This document shows positions 40,918 through 52,464 of a DNA stretch of 64,000 nt, in pieces. Each line of letters begins with the position of its first letter. Position 1 is the stretch's first letter. This DNA is from Nemertoderma westbladi (Eukaryota; Xenacoelomorpha; Nemertodermatida; Nemertodermatidae): assembly GCA_032718475.1 (NCBI GenBank), contig JAUCBJ010006962.1, positions 62,001-126,000 of the forward strand, written 5' to 3'. A program made the translations under genes and the position numbers. The notes below the pieces were generated by a model that searched no databases, was not told where the DNA came from, and saw nothing but the letters and a program-made list of their open reading frames with translations.

Positions 40918-42539
40918 TTAGAGTTAAGCTTTCCGGGTATATGGTTGGCTCGGAATAAAAGGTTATGATGCATTGATGCTATTACAATTTTGCGCACCAA
41001 TATCATAATATAGTGGTCCTTGGAGGATTTGTTATTTAAAATTGATACCAGTCCTTCATTATCTGTACGGAAAATGACCCTTTTTCCTATCAGCAGCGGG
41101 CCCCAAATCTCGAGCATCAACATAATTGGGTACAATTCAAGAAGAGAAATATTGCTGCACTCCTTCCAACGATCAGGCCATTCACCATAAAACCATTGTG
41201 ACCCGAAAATAGCCCCGTAACCCTTAGTTTGTGCAGCATCTGAAAAGAGTTCAATTGTATCATTGGATGTCCAGAAGTCATCAATAAACATTGTACAACC
41301 GTTATAGTGTTTCAAGAACATTTCCCAGGCATTGAGATCGGCTCTCGCCCACTTCTTTAGTCGGACTCGATGGTGTAAACGAGTAACAGTGGTAGACAGA
41401 TAAATCAGCCTCCGTAAAAAGGCTCGGCCCGGAATAATCACTTGACAGGCAAAGTTTAATAATCCTATCGCTGACAACAGATCACGTTTTGTGACCCACC
41501 GTTTAGATTTAATGTTATTAATGACCGAAAACGATTTTTGTAACTTCTCAATAGGAAGTCTGGCGACTTGATTCATTGAATCTAGCTCGATACCCAAAAA
41601 GGTAATTACCTGAAATGGACCAATAGTTTTTTCGGCAGATAACGGAATACCTACATCATGGCACATTTTTTGAAATGCCTGCAGTTGTCCTAAACACGTG
41701 TTTCGATCATTGGCAGCCATGAAAAAATCATCCAAAATGTGGACTAAGTTTGGAATTAATAATTTATTTTTTCCTATCCATTGCATGGCTGTAGATAACT
41801 TCTCGAAAATTGAGCAGCTGGAACTGGCCCCCATTTCCAAACATTTATCATAATAATATTTACCTTTCCATTCTGAACACATTAAATAATAATCTAAAGG
41901 TGAAATTGGTATTAACCGAAATGCTGATGCAATGTCCGTTTTGGCCATAAAGCAACCGCGTTCTAATTTACGTATAATAGCAATTGCATCTTCAACTTTA
42001 TAATAAGTCACTGATGCATTGTCCCGTGGTATGTTATAATTTACTGACAGTTCATTGTAGGGGGCTGACAGATCATGTATCATTCGATACTGATTTGGAT
42101 CTTTCTTCGGTCGCACACCTATAGGGTTTATATGATACACTTTGAATGGAGGCTCATTGAATGGCCCAGCCATTCGCCCTGCTTCGATTTCTTTTGTCAG
42201 TTTCTGATCCACTACCATTGCATGAGTCTTAGCGGATAGTGAGTTGGAAGATATGGTTGTAACTATTGGACCTTGGTAATGTAATCTAAAACCATGCAAA
42301 AAACCATTTCGTAGATAATCTATTAACTCCTTTGTATATCCTTCAAGCCATATCCTTAGTTTGTCCCATTTAATTGGCGTAGGAAGATATAAGTGGCTGT
42401 CTTGATGATCCGTTATTACCGAATTCACGACTTCCGGGCACAGCCCCAGGTCGACGGTTACCACCTCGGTTGACCCCGGATCCGCTTCCAGCTGTGTGAT
42501 TGCTGCCTCGGCCACGCAAGTAATATCTCCGGTTTCCAC
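40761..42539 (-). CDS. Reverse transcriptase-RNase H of DIRS-order element
   Basis: 592 codons. The displayed first codon is GTG (42539), so the real entry is probably a frameshift from Gag or an upstream start. RT motifs: NPIGVRPKKDPNQYRMIHDL (fingers), AKTDIASAFRLIP (first catalytic Asp at 202), EMGASSSCSIF and the LDDFF active site (269-273). RNase H follows with ELFSDAAQTKGYG, LLELYPIM and FRTDNEGLV carrying the acidic residues, then HIPGKLNSKCDLLSR. The order and sequence are typical of DIRS/Ngaro polymerases. It overlaps Gag by 170 nt. Confidence 0.9.
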   Translation of the reverse strand: METGDITCVAEAAITQLEADPGSTEVVTVDLGLCPEVVNSVITDHQDSHLYLPTPIKWDKLRIWLEGYTKELIDYLRNGFLHGFRLHYQGPIVTTISSNSLSAKTHAMVVDQKLTKEIEAGRMAGPFNEPPFKVYHINPIGVRPKKDPNQYRMIHDLSAPYNELSVNYNIPRDNASVTYYKVEDAIAIIRKLERGCFMAKTDIASAFRLIPISPLDYYLMCSEWKGKYYYDKCLEMGASSSCSIFEKLSTAMQWIGKNKLLIPNLVHILDDFFMAANDRNTCLGQLQAFQKMCHDVGIPLSAEKTIGPFQVITFLGIELDSMNQVARLPIEKLQKSFSVINNIKSKRWVTKRDLLSAIGLLNFACQVIIPGRAFLRRLIYLSTTVTRLHHRVRLKKWARADLNAWEMFLKHYNGCTMFIDDFWTSNDTIELFSDAAQTKGYGAIFGSQWFYGEWPDRWKECSNISLLELYPIMLMLEIWGPLLIGKRVIFRTDNEGLVSILNNKSSKDHYIMILVRKIVIASMHHNLLFRANHIPGKLNSKCDLLSRLQVESFMAISPNANKEPTLIPRDLLPNDYFFDTHNSLTRRGRRLL

Positions 42540-43827
42540 CCCTTCTTGGGAAGGTACTACGATGGCCTCTTGAGTGGAAACCGGCTCTTGGAAAGGGCTG
42601 GAGATAATTACCGGTATCGTTAGCCAAAGGGTGAGGACATTTCATCAGACGATGGGATGAACCGCAATTAGGACATTCATGTCTGTAATCGCAATGAATG
42701 CATCTACCACCCTTATGGAAAATATGGCAATAACCAAATGGTACTACAAGCGCCCCCACTTTCCTATTGGTAGCCATGAGGCTTATTTCTTGAATAGCTA
42801 CACCCCACGAATAGCTTGACGGTTCATTCTGACGACATTGTCGGAAACGTTCGTCGTAGAGGAGCCATGCCCCACCATTGTCCTTGACATCCTTCACGAT
42901 GGTTACGTATTTTCTTAGATGTTTTGTCTCAGCTGGGAACTTCTGTTCATAAATTGCCGAGAACAAATTCCATGCCACTAGCCATCGTTCGAAGGTTGTT
43001 ATGTCATTTACTATATTCTCGGAATCAAAAATCAGAGTAGGCTGATTTCCATGTTCTGTATTATTGGCTGACAACTGTAATGGGATTCGTTTATTTGTTT
43101 TAGGTGCCATGGGATTATTTAGTAATGATGATAAGTCTATATATTTATTCGTCCATATCTTTTCCTTAAGGTCCAACGGTATTAATGCATCAACTGGGAT
43201 AATATGTGAATTACAATTTATCCTATTGTGGCCTGAACCCGATAATGATTCCTGTACATTAATAACTGGCTCACCTGCCAAAGAAGTTGCTTCATTCGAT
43301 GGTTGTGGAATTGATTCTGGCGGCGCTGTTGTAGGGTGGAGAATTGGTTGATATTGAATTGGTGGTGGGTGCATCATAGGAGGCTGTTGATTTACCATTG
43401 GATGCACGCTGTGTCCCATCAGATTAGCTTGAGAAAAGTTGTAAGGCAATGACGGATATCCAGTGGGATAGTACATCGTTGGGTGTTGCTGTTGGTATGG
43501 AAACCCTGGAGTAGATGTTGATATCGGGGTGTATGGGTAAGGATAACTGGTACTCGGGATTCCAAAACTGCCAGGTGAATTATTTGGAACTGAAGTTCCT
43601 ATTGTCTGATTAAGGGAAGTTTGTACGCCGGCGCTTGGACTAATTGTTGTAATTGTTCCAGACACTTGTTCCATTGTTGAACTGCCAACGGCTACTGCAC
43701 GAACTGTTTCAGTAGAAATTGCATTTCTGGAATTTGTAGTCGAACTTGAGGTACGAGTTCGTTTGGGATAAGTACGTGTCTCGGTGGTCCTCAATACCAC
43801 AGATCTAGATCGTTTTTTAGCTGGCAT
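42370..43827 (-). CDS. Gag-like protein of DIRS-order element
   Basis: 485 codons from ATG 43827. The N-terminal half is Pro/Ser/Thr/Tyr-rich and low complexity. A conserved-looking domain (about 255-365) precedes a Cys/His cluster reading YCHIFHKGGRCIHC then CPNCGSSH and KC, as in Gag proteins of DIRS/Ngaro elements. A Gly/Arg-rich tail follows, suited to RNA binding. Confidence 0.8.
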   Translation of the reverse strand: MPAKKRSRSVVLRTTETRTYPKRTRTSSSTTNSRNAISTETVRAVAVGSSTMEQVSGTITTISPSAGVQTSLNQTIGTSVPNNSPGSFGIPSTSYPYPYTPISTSTPGFPYQQQHPTMYYPTGYPSLPYNFSQANLMGHSVHPMVNQQPPMMHPPPIQYQPILHPTTAPPESIPQPSNEATSLAGEPVINVQESLSGSGHNRINCNSHIIPVDALIPLDLKEKIWTNKYIDLSSLLNNPMAPKTNKRIPLQLSANNTEHGNQPTLIFDSENIVNDITTFERWLVAWNLFSAIYEQKFPAETKHLRKYVTIVKDVKDNGGAWLLYDERFRQCRQNEPSSYSWGVAIQEISLMATNRKVGALVVPFGYCHIFHKGGRCIHCDYRHECPNCGSSHRLMKCPHPLANDTGNYLQPFPRAGFHSRGHRSTFPRRGGNRRYYLRGRGSNHTAGSGSGVNRGGNRRPGAVPGSREFGNNGSSRQPLISSYAN

Positions 43828-45180
43828 ATTCCTCGCCTAGTCATATATGCAATATGATAAAAGCTCAGTATTCATAAAATTTATTAACTTAAATGTTTAT
43901 TGATTAAATAAAATAATGAAATAAATTTTAATTTAAATTTAATTTAAATTTAATTTTAATTTTAATAGTCCAGTAGTGCCAGGTACACTCACGCACACAC
44001 ACATGACTAGGGCTAGACTTGAGCTAGTTCTTGGCCTAGTCTTATATTATCGTATAATATCTTATACTTGTCGTATAAGGCTCTAGACTCTAAAGCAAAT
44101 TGTTACATTTAGTTATGTGTGAGTGGTGAGAGACGATTGATTATATCAAATTAGACTGAGTAATTATTATAATAATATGTAAATTAGTATTGTATTGTTG
44201 TAGTTAATGTTGTGTTTGGTTGATCTACGATTATTGTTAAAGATTTTGAGTTTATATTATTGAGCTATATAGTACAATAATGAATAATTAATTATTTAAT
44301 TAAATTAATTATTAATTAATGCAATAAAGTAATTTGAGTCAAATATAATAATAATATGTGGCGGTCATGTACTTTATAGTTAATATCGGTCCAACATCCT
44401 GATAATTTCCGAATTTATTTGTGGGAATGTCAACGACCAATGTATAATATCAGCCTAGCCTCTGAACTGTCTGGTTCCATTTATTAGATATAGGGAACAA
44501 ATCGCTAAACCTGTCCGCTAGCATTGACTAACTGATTCACTTCCCAATGCCTTAAAGATATTTATTATTCCTGATATTGCACGGGATAACATGTTTACCA
44601 GGCGAAGTCAGTCAGACCAGGATAAACAACTTTTATTGCTGTATGATTTATGAAGGATAGTCTGGGCTCCCCTGTGTTAAGGCAGTCAGGCGAAGTCAGT
44701 CAGACCAGGATAAACAACTTTTATTGCTGTATGATTTATGAAGGATAGTCTGGGCTCCCCTGTGTTAAGGCTGTGTTGAGACTGGAGTCAGGGGTCAGCA
44801 GGCAGGAGTACACAGTAGTTATACTGTGGATGAATGATATCAGATTTTTTAGTTCAGGCTGAATGAGATTTCACAGACTTTCATTATTAGAATTTAGCTA
44901 TCAATCGTCTATCCTTCGTGGGTGTTCTGGTCCTTGGTCAGCAAAAGTGGGCATAATGTATATGTATAATGTCAGGGAAAGAATGTATAATATATTGCAT
45001 TATTTATATTTGTTGTACTAATTGCGACACCATTAATGTAGATATACGATTGTGGAAAATTTGCAGAAGCTTAATGATTACATAATTTAATGTGTCATGA
45101 CTAAAAATGTATGCAATAATGCAACAACATGATGTGTAATTGAACATTAATTGTACGCATATTACTCGTTTTTAGTAATC
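43828..45180. other. Upstream flank of DIRS-order element and AT-rich spacer
   Basis: No gene. Contains AATTTAAATTTAATTT low complexity (about 43918-43966), TATTATCGTATAATATCTTATAC palindromic sequence near 44045-44068 in shorter blocks, and the tandem duplication at 44600-44773. The element's 5' terminal repeat should lie at the start of this stretch. Confidence 0.4.
44600..44773. repeat. Tandem duplication, 88-bp unit, two copies
   Basis: AGGCGAAGTCAGTCAGACCA starts both copies (44600 and 44688), which are essentially identical through CCTGTGTTAAGGC. The near identity implies a recent event. Confidence 0.9.
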
Positions 45181-45198
45181 AATAATTGTGTTGTAAGC

Positions 45199-46305
45199 AT
45201 ATATATACGCCGATCATCGTAATGCTTGTAACATAATGTACAATTAATTTCGTGGCACATATAATTAAATGTGTGGTAAGCGTATATTCACGCAATAGTG
45301 CTCACAATAGAATGTTTAATTAATTATGCGGCACAGAATGTAAAATAAAATTGTGCGGCAAGCGTATACTCACGCATTAGTGCTCGCAATAGAATGTATA
45401 ATTATTTATGCGGCACAGAATATGAAATTACTTGTGCGGCAAGCGTATACTCACGCAATAGTGCTCACAATAGAATGTTTAATTAATTATGCGGCACAGA
45501 ATGTAAAATAAAATTGTGCGGCAAGCGTATACTCACGCATTAGTGCTCGCAATAGAATGTATAATTATTTATGCGGCACAGAATATGAAATTACTTGTGC
45601 GGCAAGCGTATACTCACGCAATAGTGCTCGCAATAGAATGTATAATTAATTATGCGGCACAGAATATGAAATTACTTGTGCGGCAAGCGTATACTCACGC
45701 AATAGTGCTCGCAATAGAATGTATAATTAATTATGCGGCACAGAATATAAAATTACTTGTGCGGCAAGCGTATACTCACGCAATAGTGCTCGCAATAGAA
45801 TGTTTAATTAATTATGCGGCACAGAATATAATATTACTTGTGCGGCAAGCGTATACTCACGCAATAGTGCTCGCAATAGAATGTATAATTAATTATGCGG
45901 CACAGAATATAAAATTACTTGTGCGGCAAGCGTATACTCACGCAATAGTGCTCGCAATAGAATGTATAATAAATTATGTGGCACAGAATATAATATTACT
46001 TGTGCGGCAAGCGTATACTCACGCAATAGTGCTTGCAATAGAATGTATAATTAATTATGCGGCACAGAATATAAAATTACTTGTGCGGCAAGCGTATACT
46101 CACGCAATAGTGCTCGCAATAGAATGTTTAATTAATTATGCGGCACAGAATATGAAATTAGTTGTGCGGCAAGCGTATACTCACGCGATAGTGCTCGCAA
46201 TAGAATGTATAATAAATTATGTGGCACAGAATATAATATTACTTGTGCGGCAAGCGTATACTCACGCAATAGTGCTCGCAATAGAATGTATAATTGTTAT
46301 TATTG
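45199..46305. repeat. Satellite-like array, 81-bp unit, about 13 copies
   Basis: Units of 81 bp (occasionally 82) built on GCGGCAAGCGTATACTCACG, followed by CAATAGTGCTCGCAATAGAATG. They begin near 45280, 45362, 45443, 45525, 45606 and so on to 46254, after one decayed unit near 45199. Because 81 is a multiple of three, one + strand frame (45516-46337) stays open through ten units, repeating a 27-residue unit with RQAYTHAIVLAIECIINYAA. I judge this a by-product of the repeat length. Confidence 0.9.
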
Positions 46306-47750
46306 TAATTGTAATTGTATATTTAATTATTATGTGACTAGCATATAGGCTTAAAAAATTAACTGTAATTTAATTGATTAAAAATTAAAATATTCTGAAT
46401 TCATCCGAAGGGTTGTAAGTTATCGGCTGTCAAGAAAGCCGAATAGATTGCTGCATAACCTTTGTTGTTTGATTTATACTGTATCAGTATAAGCAGTGAC
46501 GGATAAGACTTGCTTTCCATTACACCACCTTGCGGCTTCTTTATTAATTTATATTCAACCCCGAGCGGATGCTCACGTTGCATCATAAAGTACATTGGGC
46601 TCAATATTCTACAATATCACCCAATAATTATTTAAATCCCCCCCATGCGGTGCAATATAATACAGTCCACTACCACACACTACTCGCCACTACCGCATAG
46701 CGTGCTACATAGCTGATGTACTCTAATAACATGCCATCACGCCATATTATATTGGTATCTCTAGTCCTCCATAATAAATTATAAATAATAATTATAAATA
46801 AATAATAAATCCTTATAAATTAATTCGAGTAATAATACATAGAGATCTTTCAGCTGATTAAACTCCGCCGCTTTACAGTCTTAATGGTTGCCATTCTATC
46901 CGGTTTTAATTGGGAGGATATATTTCTAATTACGATGATTTAGTTAACAAATTTCAGGATCTCGGAGAAAACAGGAGATGCGACACCTACACCGAACAAC
47001 ATCATTCTCTCCGGGATAACAACAATGCCAATCCCGCCAAACTCCGCGAGATATGTCTGCACAAACAGATTGACTACCAGCAGCTTCTTCAACTATTTAC
47101 GGACTCAAACTAATTTACAATCAATGAAGTTACACAATTTACAATTTACAATGCAATGCAATAAGTCAGCCCCAGTCAGGGTTGGGGAGTCTTATTCCAA
47201 GCCACAGGATATTAGTTCGGATACTCAATGGATGAGTGCTAGGTCATCTGCTATATTCGACATGCAATCATTCGCTATCACAGGTAATCAGAAAATACGG
47301 CCTTTCTCACCATTTATATGCTGGCAACACACAGTTCGACATTAGTTTCTACCTATAAATTATGTATGTATGCTGTAGGTACAACCGAAAATTGTCTCAG
47401 AGATGTAAGAATTTGGATGAAGGAAGGACTATTTTTAAAAAATTACCACAGATAAACTTCTACTGCAGTCTGGATTCGGTGACCAATTTGCACAGTTGCC
47501 GCCTTCAAAGTTAATAACAAGTTTCAAAATCTCAGCAAAACAAATGTCCAATGTTGTACCATTTACAACCTCTCTAGAAACAAGCGATATCTCTGCCAAC
47601 CCGACTTGGAAATCTTAATACATGATTTTTCAGGGTAATGAGATATTAATAATCAACATTATTATGATCACCTGCAAAATATATTACCTAGTTACAATAT
47701 TAAGAAATCTCTGCCACTCGACTGTTAGAAAGTCTTCAAAAAGCGAGAAC
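46306..47750. other. Gene-free stretch
   Basis: AT-rich with no supported gene. Short ORFs at 46401-46604 (minus), 46910-47113 and 47025-47345 show no recognisable motif. Confidence 0.4.
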
Positions 47751-47759
47751 ATATAACTC

Positions 47760-48040
47760 TCGTTCTAAAACGACTTCATTCCTCCCCATTAATACACGGG
47801 TGGAATTGGAAACTGGCAATGTTATGTTTCAAGAGTTTAAAATGGCTTGGCACCGCACTAACTCAGCAATTTATTGACGTCATACACACCCGATAGAGAA
47901 TTACATTGGAGTGCTGACAATATATTAGTAATCCCTCCGTACACGCTAGAGAACTATGGGAGGAGGAACGCCTTCTCCATTGCCAGGCCACGTGTTTGTG
48001 TCTCATTACTTTAAGACGTTTTGTCAGCCAGTGCCGCTAC
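47760..48040 (+). pseudogene. LINE-F 3' coding remnant
   Basis: The + strand, read through several frames, encodes FKSL-like sequence then GLAPH, LLTSYTPDRELHWSADN, PPYTLENYGRRNAFSIARP. This matches the LAPxYLxxLLxxYxPxRxLRS ... YGxRAFSxAAP tail of animal LINEs. Heavily decayed. Confidence 0.7.
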
Positions 48041-49834
48041 ATTGCAAATTTTTACATCGTAACTGAAAACTGTTATATATGTATATATTAGTGTGAATAT
48101 AATTTTTGAACTTCCAACCAACGCGTGCACAGTTCGGCTTTACAATAAATTATTAAAATACTGTAAATTATGAATTAAATTAAGCCAACATTGTGGTAAA
48201 AATGATTTCCTTAATTAATTGGAAACGGAGAAACAACATGTTCCTATCTGTTCACAAGAAAGTGCACCCTGTTAAATACTGTATGTAAAATTAGTGGCCT
48301 TGGTGAGAAAAAATCCTTTTATAATTGAGATGTCTCGGGTAAATCAATTAATTAATTATAAAATCTTATCACCGTGTTAATGAACTTGGTTTATCTTTTG
48401 GATTATAGAATTGTGTATTTCACTGCGTTCTAGAATTATTTGCATTCTATAATTTATTTACTTCTAGTTTTATAAGCGATTTATATTCATTGGTTTCTAG
48501 AATTCAGTTTATTATATTTGATTATATATATATATATATGCATTGGCCGATAAGGGCCAGTGCGAATATATAACTTTTGAGCATACCCAACAAACTTGCT
48601 TAGATGTAAATGAAATACTAATATGATCCACTAGGGGGCTCTAATTAACAAGTAGTGAGGTATGGCCCTTCCAGAACTTTTTTCCTTCTAAAATATATTT
48701 TGAAATAGCAATAAATACCACGATGTTCCACGCAGTGGTGGAAGAAAATAATTGACACAATGGCTCTAATTATAGAGTTTTCTTTAAAAAAAAATAATAT
48801 AGGTAGAATATAGACGCCGAAACAAGGAAAAGTAGCGAGAAACAGAAGTGCAAAAATGCAGAATCTGATAATTACATATGTTTCTACTCAACGAATTTCC
48901 CTGAAATAAATTGAACAGCAATAATTATTGATTCATGAATAATTATTATAACTTTTGTTGGGCACAGCTTAGCAAAGTCGAGAATGACGTCCAGATGGGA
49001 TCGAAGTGGTGACCGCCATTTTGGCGCTCTTACCATTCCGCTAGCGGCTCAGGCAAAAAAAAAGGTAGACCTTGAAATACTACCTAATATACCTAGCTCC
49101 CATCTGTCAAACCATATCTGCAGCCACTATATTCGATTCTTTGTTATTATGTGCTTCGCCGTCTCTTGTACTTCACTAAGCTGTGCCAAACGGAAGGTTT
49201 GATAATTTGCACAAATACAACATGAATACACATGAATAATTATGGAAACTTGATTCATTTAGCGGCCACTACAGTTTAACAAAACATAGTTTGAAACCTA
49301 AAAAACAAGGAAATATACTTTAGGATTACAATGTTGCATGCTATTTAAGGTATGTATGGTATGGTATATAACTATGCTTGGCATGGTATCGTCCGACCCT
49401 TAGTCTTAGGGCATGCTACAGTTTATGTTTGGTTTGCTGATATAAGATGTATGCTATGCATGCTATGATAACTAACTGTAGATGTTATGTTAGGTATGTA
49501 TCCTAACATTTCACGACTACTAGAAACGATATTCTAGCGACAGGAATATAATCCATTAGCAGTTAGTATTGAAAACACTTCAGCCTTACAAATTCAGTAT
49601 GTGCTACATTATTATAGCCATTATTTATGTGCCTCTATAAATTTCATTATTATTCTATATCTATAATATTGTTATAGGGCCTATTCTATATTTGTCATTG
49701 TCTCGACGAGCTGAATTATTATATAGTTATGCATTATGTTATGTTATGTATGTATGCTATGGTATTATACTATGCTATGCTATGCTATGCTATGATATGA
49801 CATTTCCTTCATTGCGTGTATCCAATGGGAGATT
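48041..49834. other. Gene-free stretch with simple repeats
   Basis: No gene supported. (TA)n at about 48520-48539, and ATGCTATG-type repeats at about 49330-49500 and 49730-49800. ORF 48984-49202 shows no family. Confidence 0.4.
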
Positions 49835-50640
49835 TGTCTTGAAGGACCCATACCAATTTAAATGGCCCTTAGGAACAGTGTCTACTGAGGGCCATTTAAG
49901 TGGCTCCAATGAGACATTGTCTTGAATGGGCCACTTTAACTTTTTACCCTTTTTACACCTTTAACCCTATTCATACCGGAAATAATAATAAAAAATTTAC
50001 TCTTATTAGCGTGCTTAAAATCACATTTTTAGGTTTTCTGGGGCGCTGATTATAAATATTCCAATTTCTTGGGAAGTTTTTTTTATTAAAATTTTGTTAT
50101 TAGTTTTGTTTATTATTAATTTGGCACACACCTCCGAAAAATACAATTTGAAATGTCTAAAGCCGTTTTTATTTATTCCAATGAATTCAGAACCAACGTA
50201 AAACACATGTAATGCGAGAAACAAGATGTAGAAATCAATTCGTATCTATTGCCATCTAGGGCCATTTTACATTTAAGTGGCTCAAATGAGACATTGTCTT
50301 AAATGGGCCACTTCCTTTTAAATGGCCCTTACAAACATTGTTTACTGAGGGCCATTTTACATTTAAGTGGCTCAAATGAGACATTGTCTTGAATGGGCCA
50401 CTTCCTTTTAAATGGCCCTTACAAACATTGTTTACTGAGGGCCATTTTACATTTAAGTGGCTCAAATGAGACATTGTCTTAAATGGGCCACTTCCTTTTA
50501 AATGGCCCTTACGAACATTGTCTACTCACTACTGAGGGCTATTTTATATTTAAGTGGCTCAAATTGGACATTGTCATGAATGGGCCACTTCCTTTTAAAT
50601 GGCCCTTAGGAACATTGTCTAATGAGGGCCACAATCATTA
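49835..50640. repeat. Tandem repeats of an about 90-bp unit rich in GGCCATTT/AAATGGCC
   Basis: Units joining GAGGGCCATTTTACATTTAA, GTGGCTCAAATGAGACATTG, AATGGGCCACTTCCTTTTAA and ATGGCCCTTACAAACATTG. One isolated unit lies at about 49850-49937 and four successive units at about 50255-50640. Each unit has self-complementary blocks (AAGTGGC/GCCACTT, AAATGGCC/GGCCATTT). The minus ORF at 50256-50474 is a by-product. Confidence 0.85.
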
Positions 50641-50695
50641 ATATAGGAATTGAATTGCCGTAATACAATAGGTTACTTTAGGTAGTAACAACACA

Positions 50696-50720
50696 ACCCC
50701 CCCCCCCCCCCCCCCCCCCC
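50696..50720. repeat. Long C-tract
   Basis: About 25 consecutive C residues. A related G-tract (about 52747-52760) lies at the matching position of repeat copy C. Confidence 0.8.
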
Positions 50721-50809
50721 TCATAAGCGTGAGCGCAACCAACTGACAAAGACAACATTTTCACCCCTTTGCGAATCCCCTAGTTTCTAATACAAAACAT
50801 TCCTTGATT

Positions 50810-51000
50810 TTGAAGATACAGAGATTTGAAAATATGAAATGGCCCTTAAACCTAAAACAAATATATTAAATGGCCTTCCAAGGAAAACACATCCGTGTTA
50901 GATTGTGTTCATATTGTACAGTTAAATTACATTAAATTTATTAATAGTGGCCCTAACAAAATATAAAAATATAAAAAATGGCCCTAAATTTACAAAATTA
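50810..51000 (-). repeat. Repeat R2, copy A (inverted)
   Basis: On the minus strand it matches 51655-51815 and 52480-52640: TTATTAATAAATTTAATGTAATTTAACTG-type sequence in short shared blocks, then CCTTGGAAGGCCATTTAATAT and TTTAGGGCCATTTCATAT. With copy B it forms an inverted pair flanking the 18-bp array. Confidence 0.75.
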
Positions 51001-51079
51001 CATTCCTAAACTACAATCAGAGGTGTGACGCTGAATGTGGCTTCTACTAAAAGGCCCGTGCTCCACTGGTAACTCATAA

Positions 51080-51590
51080 GGTTAGCACGAACTTAGTTCC
51101 AATCGCACATTTTCAAAGGCGAACTTATGTAGTTCCAATTGAAACGCATTTAGTTCCAAAATAAATTTTACAAAGCGAACTTAGTTCCAATCGAGGCGAA
51201 CTTAGTTCCAATCCCAGAATATCAAAACGAACTTAGTTCCAATGGAAGCGAATTTAGTTCCAATGGATGTGAATTTAGTTCCAATGCATGCGAATTTAGT
51301 TCCAATGGAAGCGAATTTAGTTCCAATGCATACGAATTTAGTTCCAATGGAAGCGAATTTAGTTCCAATGCATGCGAATTTAGTTCCAATGGGTGCGAAT
51401 TTAGTTCCAATGCATGCGAATTTAGTTCCAATGGGTACGAACTTTTTTCTCTAGTTATTGGAACTAAGTTCGCCTAAATTGGAAATAAATTCGCCAAAAT
51501 TGGAACTAAATTCGTTTCCATTGGAACTAAATTCTTTTCCATTGGAACTAAATTCGCATGAGGCTTAAATTGGAACTAAGTACGGGGAAT
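51080..51590. repeat. 18-bp array with an orientation switch
   Basis: About 16 direct units of CGAATTTAGTTCCAATGN (51088-51440) are followed by about six units in the opposite orientation (TTGGAACTAAATTCG, 51455-51585). The switch point is near 51445. The array sits between inverted copies A and B of repeat R2, making a large palindrome. Open frames on both strands here reflect the 18-bp period. Confidence 0.9.
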
Positions 51591-51639
51591 CGTAATTGCC
51601 AATTGCCAAATTATATTTTCCAATTGGCTGCAATATATT

Positions 51640-51950
51640 TACTGTAAATCTAAAAGGTCATTTTATATATTTTGATAGGGCCACTGTTAATAAATTTAAT
51701 GTAATTTAACTGTACAATATGAACTCAATCTAACATGAGTGTATTTTCCTAGGAAGGCCATTTAATATGTTTGTTTTGGGTTTTAGGGCCATTTCATATC
51801 TCTGTATTTCTAATTCAGGGAATATTCTAAGGAAATCTTGATATCGCACTTCAATTGGGATTTTGGTGGATATTATTTATTATATAATACAATAACTGCT
51901 GTAAACAACGGTATGGGAGGTATGAGGGGAGGGGGTTAACTATAATATGC
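51640..51950 (+). repeat. Repeat R2, copy B
   Basis: Matches copy C at 52465-52760 almost throughout: GGGCCACT, AACTCAATCTAACATG, TTTTCCTAGGAAGGCCATTT, TTTTAGGGCCATTTCATATC, AGGAAATCTTGATATCGCAC and a closing G-rich tract. Confidence 0.85.
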
Positions 51951-52464
51951 TGAGCCTGATATAATCTGAAATTTACAGGTACAGAGATTATAAATGCACG
52001 TTTTTGTATGGAAAATGTGCCTGAGCTAGTATTATGCACCTTAATTATTACTATAATGATTGCCAGGTATCACGTCAAAATGATTATAAAATATGAAATA
52101 TCGAAGGTTTTAAATTTTGTGAAATTTAAAACTGCATATAAAAAACTTAAAAATCTGCATATGGATCATTTTCTCCCCAATGATGCAGCGCAGGTTGTAT
52201 TATAGTATTGATTTCACAAGTTTCAGCTTAACGTATCATAAATAACGAAACTGGAGGAGAATTTCACTTTACTATTATTACTTACTTTTATTATTAACTT
52301 ATAAGGCGATGGGCAAATGGCAAGGCAAGCAGTAGAAGCCACCTTTGCCTCACATCTCTGATTGTAATCCCAATTATACTTCCCCCTGCCTTTTCCGTTT
52401 GACACATGTCTGTTCGCCAGTCTATTTCTGCCAATAGACATCAATAAAATTAATTTATGAATTT

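Larger units (their letters stand above)
39928..43827 (-). mobile_element. DIRS-order retrotransposon, apparently intact coding region
   Basis: Three overlapping open frames on the minus strand encode Gag (43827-42370), RT-RNase H (42539-40761) and a tyrosine recombinase (40917-39928). There is no DDE integrase or protease and no methyltransferase domain is visible, which fits a Ngaro-like rather than a classical DIRS1-like element. All frames are unbroken, so the copy could be active. I could not define its terminal repeats (split direct or inverted). Confidence 0.85.

Noticed and set aside
45516-46337. 273-codon ORF
   Set aside because: It is produced by the 81-bp tandem repeat; listed as a repeat, with coding kept only as a question.
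48984-49202. 72-codon ORF with Cys-rich end
   Set aside because: No recognisable domain, repeat-rich surroundings, and length within chance expectation.
51222-51454. ORFs on both strands made of ELNSHAL / NLVPMEA repeats
   Set aside because: Both follow from the 18-bp period of the array; no start context, no family.
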